Positions 16,220 through 23,052 of a DNA stretch of 54,314 nt are shown piece by piece; the stretch's first letter is position 1; the number at the start of each line of letters is the position of its first letter. The notes beneath the pieces are model-generated. The model saw nothing but the letters and a program-made list of their open reading frames with translations. It was not told the DNA's origin and made no database searches. The translations under genes were made by a program, and so were the position numbers. The stretch is taken from positions 1 to 54,314 of the forward strand of contig JAEELG010000015.1 of the NCBI GenBank assembly GCA_016288775.1, read 5' to 3'. The stretch is from Bacteroidales bacterium. Its GTDB lineage: Bacteria > Bacteroidota > Bacteroidia > Bacteroidales > UBA932.

Positions 16220-17131
16220 TTACCTGCGATATTTCATTTCGAACAGGCCGTCCTGACCCTGGACCAGGAAACGCTTGCACTTGAAGTGCGCAAGGTCCTC
16301 CAGCTCGCCCGTGGTGCCGAGGCTCATGTCCAGGACCTCCACCGGCTTGCGGTTCTTGAGGTCCCATACGAACAGGTAGCTGGGATATTCCGGGGTGCCG
16401 AGGCCGGTGGGCATCATGAGCCTGCCTTTCCAGATGCAGAGACCCTGGCCGATGGTGGCGTACCTGAGGCCGTAGTCCTCGACCACATAGGTCTCGATGA
16501 CGTCGTCCTTGCCGAACACCACGTCGCCCTCGCTGATCCTGGGCAGGCGGAACTTGATGATGCGGTGGCGGTTGCCCTCCACGTCCTTGTCCTTGGTGGT
16601 GTTGCCGAATCCGTAGAGCACCTTGTTCTGACGGTCGACCACCCACTGAAGGGCATATCCGAAGAGCTCGTCGACGTCGTCGAAATGGATGGTCTGCACC
16701 AGTTCGGAGCCCTGGAAGCCGGGCTTTATGCGCTCCACGAAGAGCACGTCCTTGCGGCCCTGGTAGGGCTTCTTGTGACACTGGCTCACGTAAATCACCG
16801 GCATGGGGTCGGACTTGTCGAATTTCTCGACGCCGAAGGAGCATACGTTGGAGTGGTTCACCTCGTCGTGGGTGGCAAGCTCAAAGCGGCCGAGCTTCTC
16901 CAGGCCGTCCTTGCCGTCGTATTTCCAGACAGTGGCTATGCCGGTGTGCTGAAGGCTCACGACATAGTTCTTCCAGCAGTCCATGCCCTGGTAGTTGGCT
17001 TTCTCGAAGCGGGTTATATGCCTGTTGGAGAAGCTGTCGGTTGACAGGGGAACCGACACGAAGCCCTTGTTCTGGGCAAATACGCATACAGCCAGGAACA
17101 ACCCGGCTGCAGCAATCAGAAATCTCTTCAT
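16220..17131 (-). CDS. Secreted protein of unknown function, propeller-like
   Basis: A 303-residue protein I do not recognise. MKRFLIAAAGLFLAVCVFAQ is a type I signal peptide (Val before the Cys argues against lipidation), so it should be periplasmic or secreted. The mature sequence alternates short strands and turns with repeated aromatic strands (NYVVSLQHTGIATVWKYDGKDG, LVQTIHFDDVDELFGYALQWVVD, GLCIWKGRLMMPTGLG, YLFVWDLKNRKPVEVLDMS), suggesting a beta-propeller. Several His and Cys occur (SQCHKKPYQG, THDEVNHSNVC). It sits four bases after efp and before an RNA methyltransferase, an odd place for a secreted protein. Confidence 0.7.
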   Translation of the reverse strand: MKRFLIAAAGLFLAVCVFAQNKGFVSVPLSTDSFSNRHITRFEKANYQGMDCWKNYVVSLQHTGIATVWKYDGKDGLEKLGRFELATHDEVNHSNVCSFGVEKFDKSDPMPVIYVSQCHKKPYQGRKDVLFVERIKPGFQGSELVQTIHFDDVDELFGYALQWVVDRQNKVLYGFGNTTKDKDVEGNRHRIIKFRLPRISEGDVVFGKDDVIETYVVEDYGLRYATIGQGLCIWKGRLMMPTGLGTPEYPSYLFVWDLKNRKPVEVLDMSLGTTGELEDLAHFKCKRFLVQGQDGLFEMKYRR

Positions 17132-17135
17132 CGTC

Positions 17136-17699
17136 TTAGACTCTCTGTCCGTATGAACGGTCGGTGGTGTTTACCGTAATCACGTCGCCGGTGTTGATGA
17201 ACAGGGGAACCATGATCTTGGCGCCGGTCTCGAGAGTGACCTCCTTGAGTGCGGAAGTGGAAGCGGTGTTGCCCTTCACTGCGGGCTCGCTGTAGGTAAC
17301 CTCAAGGGTGACGTAGGTGGGTAGCTCGCAGGTAAGGCACCTTTCCTCATCAACCACGAACATCATCTCCACGTGCTGGCCTTCCTTCATGAGGTCGGCG
17401 TTCTCGACAGCCTCGTGGGGGAGAGTGATCTGCTCGTAGGTCTCCTCATGCATGAAGTTGAAAGCTTCACCGTCGTCGTAGAGGAACTGATAGGGGCGGC
17501 GCTCCACGTCGATGGTCTCGATCTTTGCGCCGGCGGTGAAGGTGTTCTCCAGGATGCGGCCGTTCTCGAGATTGCGGAGTTTGGTCTTCACGAAAGCGGG
17601 ACCTTTGCCGGGCTTGACGTGCTGGAACCACACTATCATGCAGGGCTTGTCGTTGTACTTGAGATAAAGTCCGTTCTTGAAATCTGCTGTTGTTGCCAT
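17136..17699 (-). CDS. efp: Translation elongation factor P
   Basis: A 187-residue cytosolic factor that relieves ribosome stalling at polyproline. It has the KOW-like N-terminal domain with the loop VKPGKGPAFVKTKLRN, where the Lys between the glycines is the residue modified in other bacteria, and the two OB domains ending in GDVITVNTTDRSYGQRV, the typical C-terminus. No modification gene (EpmA, EarP) was seen in the window. It is the first gene of a minus-strand group with the secreted unknown, the methyltransferase and the DUF2807 protein. Confidence 0.97.
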   Translation of the reverse strand: MATTADFKNGLYLKYNDKPCMIVWFQHVKPGKGPAFVKTKLRNLENGRILENTFTAGAKIETIDVERRPYQFLYDDGEAFNFMHEETYEQITLPHEAVENADLMKEGQHVEMMFVVDEERCLTCELPTYVTLEVTYSEPAVKGNTASTSALKEVTLETGAKIMVPLFINTGDVITVNTTDRSYGQRV

Positions 17700-17734
17700 A
17701 TAAATAATAATTTAGTGAAATTCAATCAATCTCG

Positions 17735-17766
17735 CGAAGATAAGAAATTGCAGGAATTATTGCAAA
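17735..17766 (-). promoter_or_regulatory. Promoter of efp
   Basis: On the minus strand TTTG (17766 to 17763) and TATCTTCG (17742 to 17735; one mismatch to TAnnTTTG) are 20 nt apart. The -33 element overlaps the last codons of ispH. The efp ATG is 35 bases downstream. Confidence 0.55.
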
Positions 17767-18620
17767 TTTTCAATAGCCGCGGCCACCGCTTCGAGCAGCC
17801 ATCGCGGCGTGGAAGTGGCTCCGCACACGCCTGCGGAGGAGGCTCCCTCGAACCATTCGGGCCGCAGTTCCTCCGGCGCGCCGACGAGCCGGGTGCGAGG
17901 ATTGATGCTCCTGCACCACTCGAACAGCACCTTGCCGTTGGAGCTTGAACTGCCAGCCACGAACACAATCACATCGTGCTCGGAGGCGAAGGCGGCGAGT
18001 TCGCGGTGCCGCGAAGCCACCTGCGCGCAGATGGTCCTGTGGACTTCCAGCGGAGCGCGCATCAGCCCTTCGAGCGAGGCGGCGAGTTCTTCGTATTCGC
18101 CCGGGCTCATGGTGGTCTGCGAGAAGAGTTCCGCAGGGGAGCCGGTGTCGAGCCGGCCGTCGCCGCAGGCGGTGATCAGCTGCGCGGTGTTCTCAACAAC
18201 GAGCGCCCGCCCGCCGGTCTGCCCCACGAGACCCAGCACTTCCGGGTGCCCTATCTTGCCGAAAATCACCACCTGGGCGCGGTCTGCCGCTTCGCGGATG
18301 CGGGCCTGCAGGCGCAGCACCACGGGGCAGGTGCAGTCGATGACGCCGAGGCCCTCCGCCTTCAGGCGTTCATAGGTCTGCGGCGGCTCTCCGTGGGCGC
18401 GGATGAGCACGGTGTCGCCCCTGTCGAGGTTCCCGATGCCTCCGTGCTCCACCGTGCCCAGGCCCTTGCGCCCCAGGCGCGCGAGCTCTTCTTCGTTGTG
18501 CACGATGGCGCCGAGCGACCACAGACGCCCCTCGCCGCGGGAGAGGAATTCTTCGGCCGTGGAGATGGCCCGGATCACTCCTCCGCAGAAACCGGAATGC
18601 GGATCGATTCCGACTTTCAT
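17757..18620 (-). CDS. ispH: 4-hydroxy-3-methylbut-2-enyl diphosphate reductase
   Basis: Last enzyme of the MEP isoprenoid pathway, a 4Fe-4S protein that makes IPP and DMAPP from HMBPP. The protein has 287 residues from the ATG at 18620. Its three cluster cysteines are expected in SGFCGGVIRA (Cys 12 region), IDCTCPVV and TICAQVASRH; substrate residues include AIVHNEEE, RAHGEPP and the SSSSNGK loop. It ends with GATSTPRWLLEAV. The start overlaps the cmk stop as ATGA. It provides IPP for the polyprenyl synthase seen in the trxA operon. Confidence 0.95.
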   Translation of the reverse strand: MKVGIDPHSGFCGGVIRAISTAEEFLSRGEGRLWSLGAIVHNEEELARLGRKGLGTVEHGGIGNLDRGDTVLIRAHGEPPQTYERLKAEGLGVIDCTCPVVLRLQARIREAADRAQVVIFGKIGHPEVLGLVGQTGGRALVVENTAQLITACGDGRLDTGSPAELFSQTTMSPGEYEELAASLEGLMRAPLEVHRTICAQVASRHRELAAFASEHDVIVFVAGSSSSNGKVLFEWCRSINPRTRLVGAPEELRPEWFEGASSAGVCGATSTPRWLLEAVAAAIENLQ

Positions 18621-19300
18621 AAGATGCCGAACTTGCCCTGGATGAGGCCCTGGATCCATGCCAGCTCCTCTTCGAAGCTCATGTCGGAGTTGTCGAGTTC
18701 GAAGGCGTCGTCGGCCCTGCGCAGGGGCGCGGTCTCGCGGTGCGAGTCGATGTAGTCGCGCTCGCGCAGGTTCTGCACCACTTCCTCGAGCAGCGGCTGT
18801 TCGCCCTTGGATACGAGTTCGTCGTAGCGGCGCTGTGCGCGCACCTCCTCGCTGGCGGTCATGAAAATCTTGAGCTGGGCGTCGGGGAACACGGCGGTGC
18901 CTATGTCGCGCCCGTCCATCACGATGCGGCCCTTGCGCCCGAAGTCGTGGAGCTTTTCGTCCACCCAGGCACGCACGTAAGGCACTGCGGCCACGGGGCT
19001 CACCTGGGCGCTAACCTCCATGCTGCGGATCTGCTGCTCGATGCAGCGGGGGCCCATGCAAAGGCGACCTTCGCCGTCGAAGTGCAGGTCGAGATCCTTG
19101 AGCGCCGTCTCCAGCGAGGGACTGACTATGCCGATCTGGCTGATCAGCCTCTCCTCCTGGGCAAAGAGGGTCACGCCCCTGTAGAGGGCACCGGAATCGA
19201 GATACAGAAAGCCGAATTTGCGGGCGACCTTCTTGGCAAAAGAGCTTTTGCCGGTGGAAGAGAAGCCGTCTATTGCGATAATAATGTCAGGTACGTTCAT
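18617..19300 (-). CDS. cmk: Cytidylate kinase
   Basis: Phosphorylates CMP and dCMP with ATP. The 227-residue protein starts MNVPDIIIAIDGFSSTGKSS, containing the P-loop GFSSTGKS; DSGALYRGVT is the CMP-binding segment, and GRIVMDGRDIGTAVFPDA with the Arg-rich lid QRRYDELVSKG completes the fold. The start at 19300 follows a good -7 box by seven bases; the frame is open further upstream but that part is antisense to the regulator gene. The cmk-ispH order is common in Bacteroidota. Confidence 0.95.
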   Translation of the reverse strand: MNVPDIIIAIDGFSSTGKSSFAKKVARKFGFLYLDSGALYRGVTLFAQEERLISQIGIVSPSLETALKDLDLHFDGEGRLCMGPRCIEQQIRSMEVSAQVSPVAAVPYVRAWVDEKLHDFGRKGRIVMDGRDIGTAVFPDAQLKIFMTASEEVRAQRRYDELVSKGEQPLLEEVVQNLRERDYIDSHRETAPLRRADDAFELDNSDMSFEEELAWIQGLIQGKFGIL

Positions 19301-19307
19301 ATCAGCA

Positions 19308-19315
19308 CAAATGTA
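19308..19315 (-). promoter_or_regulatory. -7 element of the cmk-ispH promoter
   Basis: TACATTTG on the minus strand is an exact match to TAnnTTTG, seven bases before the cmk ATG. No clear TTG lies at the -33 position. The divergent regulator gene starts only 39 bases from cmk; it has a weaker box, GATATTTG, at 19328-19335, four bases before its ATG. Confidence 0.6.
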
Positions 19316-19339
19316 GAAAAAAATCACGATATTTGCGGT

Positions 19340-20491
19340 ATGAAGATTCTGATTATTGACGACGAGCGGAGCATACGCAACTCCATGCGGGAGATTCTCT
19401 CCGACGAAGGTTACATAGTGGAAGTGGCCGAAGACGGCGCACAGGGCTTCGAAATGGCCTCCAAGGGGCATTACGACGTGGTTTTCTGCGACATCAAGAT
19501 GCCCGGAATGGACGGCGTGGAGGTGCTTGACCGCCTGATTGCCGACGGCACCGAGAGCGCCATAGTGATGATTTCCGGCCACGGCGATATCGAGACCGCG
19601 GTGGAGTGCATCAAGAAGGGCGCCTTCGACTTCATCCAGAAACCGCTCGACCTCAACCGCCTGCTCATCACAATAAAGAACGCCACCGACAAGACCAAGC
19701 TGGTCACCCAGAACAAGACCCTCAAGAAGAAGGTCTACGGCGGCGGGCAGATGATAGGCGAGTCGCCTGCCATCCTGCACATCAGGGACATCATCTCAAA
19801 GGTGGCGGCCACTCCTGCGCGAGTGCTGATCACCGGCGGCAACGGATCCGGCAAGGAACTGGTGGCCCGCGCGCTGCACGCCCAGAGCGACCGTGCGGCA
19901 CAGCCCTACATCGAGGTAAACTGCGCCGCAATCCCCTCGGAACTCATCGAGAGCGAGCTCTTCGGTCACGAGAAGGGCTCCTTCACCTCCGCCATCAAGC
20001 AGCACAAAGGCAAGTTCGAGCAGGCCGACGGCGGCACCCTCTTCCTGGACGAGATCGGCGACATGTCGCTGGCGGCCCAGGCCAAGGTGCTCCGAGTGCT
20101 GCAGGAGAACAAGCTGTCCCGCGTGGGCAGCGACGCCGACATCAAGGTGGACGTGCGCGTGATCGCCGCCACCAACAAGGACCTGCGGGCCGAAATCGAG
20201 AAGGGCAACTTCCGCGAAGACCTCTATCACCGCCTGAGCGTCATCGTCATCAAGGTGCCGAGCCTGGACGAGCGCAAGGAGGACATCCCCCTGCTGGTCG
20301 ACTACTTCGTGGACCAGATATGCAACGAGGCGGCGATGCCCCGCAAGACCTTCAGCCCCGAGGCGGTAAAAATGCTGCAGGAGCGCAGCTGGAAGGGTAA
20401 TATCAGGGAACTTCGCAATGTGGTGGAGCGCCTGCTCATCCTGGGCGACGATACCATTACCTCCGCCAACGTAAAGGATTACGTGCTTTAA
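19340..20491 (+). CDS. NtrC-like sigma-54 response regulator lacking a DNA-binding domain
   Basis: A 383-residue two-component response regulator. The receiver (1-115) has the acidic pocket Asp7-Asp8, phospho-acceptor Asp51 (FCDIKMPGMDG) and Lys101. The AAA+ domain has Walker A GGNGSGKE (166-173), the sigma-54 contact loop as GSFTSA (213-218) instead of GAFTGA, Walker B TLFLDE (233-238) and GNIRELRN (353-360). The protein stops at 383, just after the AAA+ helical lid, so the Fis-type helix-turn-helix of NtrC is absent. Phosphorylated, it could activate sigma-54 RNA polymerase without binding an enhancer itself, as proposed for other truncated NtrC relatives. The NtrY-like kinase at 41249 is a candidate partner. 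Confidence 0.92.
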   Translation: MKILIIDDERSIRNSMREILSDEGYIVEVAEDGAQGFEMASKGHYDVVFCDIKMPGMDGVEVLDRLIADGTESAIVMISGHGDIETAVECIKKGAFDFIQKPLDLNRLLITIKNATDKTKLVTQNKTLKKKVYGGGQMIGESPAILHIRDIISKVAATPARVLITGGNGSGKELVARALHAQSDRAAQPYIEVNCAAIPSELIESELFGHEKGSFTSAIKQHKGKFEQADGGTLFLDEIGDMSLAAQAKVLRVLQENKLSRVGSDADIKVDVRVIAATNKDLRAEIEKGNFREDLYHRLSVIVIKVPSLDERKEDIPLLVDYFVDQICNEAAMPRKTFSPEAVKMLQERSWKGNIRELRNVVERLLILGDDTITSANVKDYVL

Positions 20492-20493
20492 GT

Positions 20494-22524
20494 CTACTGC
20501 GCCCTGACCAGGTTGAACCAGGCCTCCGGGGTCTGTATGTCCCCCTTGCCCCAGCAGCTGCCGAACCAGTAGGTCAGGGTCTCTCCGGATTTTACAGTCT
20601 TCACACAGATGCCATGGGTGCCGTCGCCGGTAAGATGCACTCCGTCGGTCCCGGGCATGACCACCGCGACGCCTATCCGGCCCTCCTCGGGCTCGGCGTG
20701 AGTGTCGGAGGCCTTCTCCCAAAGGGCGTACCTGCCGGGGCAGTCCAGCAGCTCCTCTTCGACCGTATCTTTCTTGGGATGACGGAAGACTCCTGCAGCG
20801 ATCTGCATGGTGTCCCCGGGCGCCCCATGGAAGACATAAGTGTCCTCACACTTTAGGAAATAAGTACCCGGTGTAACAGTTATCTTCTTGTCGAGGGAGA
20901 CGGTGATTCCATCAACTTCCCAGGCGGGGTAGCGGAGCACGAAAACGGCCTTGCGCGGCGTGCTTTTCAGCACCTTGTAACTGCGGTAGTTGGTCGCAGG
21001 ATAGCAGAGTTGCCCGCCGATGAAAGGGGCGGATGCGCCGCCACCGAGGCTCACCCCGACCTGGTAGCAGTCCTTGCCGCCGTGGTCGCGGTGGTAGTAG
21101 CCCCTTTCGCCCGCACTGACCTTCGAGTACCATTCGTTCGTAACGAGTCTGCCGGGCATCTTCACCAGAATGTCGATGCCGGGGGAAGTGGGGTTGCCCT
21201 CGACAGCCTTTCCGTAGATGCGTCCGGCTACGAGTTCGTTCTCGAAAACGAAATCGTCGCGGCGCTCGGGGACATAGCGCGCCATGACCTTTTCCTCACC
21301 GGGCGTGCCGCATTTCCTGTATCTGAGAAGCGCTTCGAGGAAGTAGTAGTCGCCGTAGGTCAGGGGGATATCGACTCCGGACCAGTTGTGGAGGTTCGTT
21401 ACGCCGTGCCTGATCAGGAAATTGCCGTTCTCACCCTCTTCGGAGAGGTATTCGGGCGAGGCGAGGGTGCGGAGTATCTTCTCGGCGGTCCGAAGGTACA
21501 CGCCGTCGGGATCGCCGTAGGTGCTGAGTTCGATGAGGGCGGAGGCGATGATGGCGCCGGCCGAGGAATCCCTCAGGACCGGATCGCCTTCCTTCCACTT
21601 GAATTTGTCCGGATCAGGGGCGCCCTTGGCGTCCATCCCGAAGGCATGGGCCGTGCCCGGGGCGTTGAAGTCCCACTCCGGAACACCGTCTTCGGGGAGG
21701 AGGGGAATGATGAATGAGGCAATGCTGCGTGCCTGCCTGAGATATGTGGAACAGCCGGATTCGCGGAACATCATAGTGTATCCGTAGAGGCCCCAGGCCT
21801 GGCCGCGCGACCATGCGGAGTCGTCGCAGAAGCCCTGCGAGGTCTGTTTTTTGAGCACCGCGCCTGTTTCTTCGTCATAGGCCACGACGTGCCAGGTACT
21901 GAAGTCGTCGCGGAAATGGTTCTTCATGGTGGTGTTGGCGTGGGTCTTCGCAATTTCCGCGAAACTCCCGTCGCCGGTCAGCCTGGAAGCGGCCATCAGC
22001 AATTCCAGGTTCATCATGTTGTCGATGATGACGGGGTAGTCCCAGCGCTTGCCGGGGTCCCAGCTGCGGGTGCATCCGACCACCGGATTGAAGCGGGTGC
22101 ACAGTTTCGCCGCCGCGGCACGCATCATTTCGAGGTATTCGGGCTTGCCTGTCAACCTGTAGCCGTTGCCGAAGCTGGAGTTTACCTGGAATCCGATGTC
22201 GTGGTGGGTCTTCATGTCCACTATGCCGTCCAGCTTGGCGGTCTGCCTTTCCGCCATCTCGCGGAAGCGTTCGTCTCCCGAGTATTCGTAGAGCAGCCAG
22301 AGGCTCCCGGGGAAGAAGCCGCTGGTCCATCCGTTGAGCTTGCCGTCCTTGACCTCCCCGTCTTCGAATGTCACGGGCATCTTGTTTTCGGGAAGGCGTG
22401 CATCGAGGGCGGTGAACTGGACTTCAGCCCGTTGGAAAACGCGTTCGGTGAGCTTTGACATGGGTTCCTGGGAGAAACAGGAAGTGACCGCCGACAGGAT
22501 TGCTGCAAACAGGACTGAATTCAT
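20494..22524 (-). CDS. GH88 unsaturated glucuronyl hydrolase fused to DUF4861, lipoprotein
   Basis: A 676-residue two-domain protein. Residues 1-16 are a lipoprotein signal (VTSC at 13-16). Residues about 25-410 are a GH88 (alpha/alpha)6 barrel: Asp109 in THHDIGFQ and Asp168 in VIIDNMMN align with the two catalytic Asp of Bacillus unsaturated glucuronyl hydrolase, which removes 4,5-unsaturated uronates left by lyases; CDDSAWSRGQAWGLYGY is also typical. Residues about 414-676 match DUF4861 (ERRDDFVFENELVAGRIYG, YYHRDHGGKDCYQVGVSLGGG), of unknown role. The two domains are normally separate proteins, so this is a fusion. It diverges from the PUL and converges with the regulator gene, three bases between stops' outer ends. 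Confidence 0.88.
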   Translation of the reverse strand: MNSVLFAAILSAVTSCFSQEPMSKLTERVFQRAEVQFTALDARLPENKMPVTFEDGEVKDGKLNGWTSGFFPGSLWLLYEYSGDERFREMAERQTAKLDGIVDMKTHHDIGFQVNSSFGNGYRLTGKPEYLEMMRAAAAKLCTRFNPVVGCTRSWDPGKRWDYPVIIDNMMNLELLMAASRLTGDGSFAEIAKTHANTTMKNHFRDDFSTWHVVAYDEETGAVLKKQTSQGFCDDSAWSRGQAWGLYGYTMMFRESGCSTYLRQARSIASFIIPLLPEDGVPEWDFNAPGTAHAFGMDAKGAPDPDKFKWKEGDPVLRDSSAGAIIASALIELSTYGDPDGVYLRTAEKILRTLASPEYLSEEGENGNFLIRHGVTNLHNWSGVDIPLTYGDYYFLEALLRYRKCGTPGEEKVMARYVPERRDDFVFENELVAGRIYGKAVEGNPTSPGIDILVKMPGRLVTNEWYSKVSAGERGYYHRDHGGKDCYQVGVSLGGGASAPFIGGQLCYPATNYRSYKVLKSTPRKAVFVLRYPAWEVDGITVSLDKKITVTPGTYFLKCEDTYVFHGAPGDTMQIAAGVFRHPKKDTVEEELLDCPGRYALWEKASDTHAEPEEGRIGVAVVMPGTDGVHLTGDGTHGICVKTVKSGETLTYWFGSCWGKGDIQTPEAWFNLVRAQ

Positions 22525-22599
22525 CTTGAAAACATCTTTTCGCAAATATAATAATAATCGTCCAAGCCATGGATTTTTTTGTATATATTTGTAAGACAT
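22525..22599. promoter_or_regulatory. Divergent promoter region between GH88-DUF4861 and the PUL operon
   Basis: Two exact TATATTTG -7 boxes face outward: minus strand 22550 to 22543 and plus strand 22584-22591. Neither has a TTG at the expected -33 place. Those places fall on an inverted repeat, TCCA-N5-TGGA at 22561-22573, whose centre (22567) is also the midpoint between the two -7 boxes. This suits a single regulator-dependent switch for both directions. The plus box is 8 bases before the first PUL gene and the minus box 18 bases before the GH88 gene. Confidence 0.6.
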
Positions 22600-23049
22600 A
22601 TGAAACGATTTGCATACATAGCCGCCATCCTCATTGCAGTGTCCTGCGGCACCAGGGATCCGGTGCGCGACCTGCTGCTCGCACGCACGGCCAACCTTTC
22701 GGCGCCGGAAAGCGTCACCTACGACGCCCCCAATTCGACGGCCACGGTACTTGCCGTCTATTGGGACGCAACCAGGGCGCTCGAAAGCGGAGCCGTGGAG
22801 TTTCACATCGACGTGGCCACCGACGAGTTCTTCTTCAGCGGCGACGGCGGCACCCTCATCACCAGGGACCTCCCCGTCAGTTCCAGCCCCAACGACGCGA
22901 TCATGATTACCGGACTGACCTCCGGCCAGTCGTATTTCATCAGGGTTGCGGCGGTTTATCCCGGTCCGTCGAAGTCCGAATGGGCCTATCTCAACGGGTC
23001 GAACGGAAAGCCCGTGGCAGTCATTCCAGGAACCGGACTGGTGGAATAA
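22600..23049 (+). CDS. Small FN3-like lipoprotein, first gene of the PUL operon
   Basis: A 149-residue lipoprotein (MKRFAYIAAILIAVSC, lipobox AVSC after LI). The mature part looks like one fibronectin type III-like beta-sandwich: VTYDAPNSTATVLAVYWDAT, then IMITGLTSGQSYFIRVAAVY, the usual FN3 strand F-G pattern, and SEWAYLNG. It has no enzymatic motif. Its place three bases before a BNR_4 lipoprotein suggests a surface scaffold or glycan-binding accessory protein. I do not recognise a named family. The start follows the plus-strand -7 box closely. Confidence 0.75.
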   Translation: MKRFAYIAAILIAVSCGTRDPVRDLLLARTANLSAPESVTYDAPNSTATVLAVYWDATRALESGAVEFHIDVATDEFFFSGDGGTLITRDLPVSSSPNDAIMITGLTSGQSYFIRVAAVYPGPSKSEWAYLNGSNGKPVAVIPGTGLVE

Positions 23050-23052
23050 GCC

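Noticed and set aside
18740..20491. A 583-residue regulator with an extra N-terminal domain
   Set aside because: The upstream 200 codons are antisense to cmk; the receiver domain starts exactly at the ATG at 19340.
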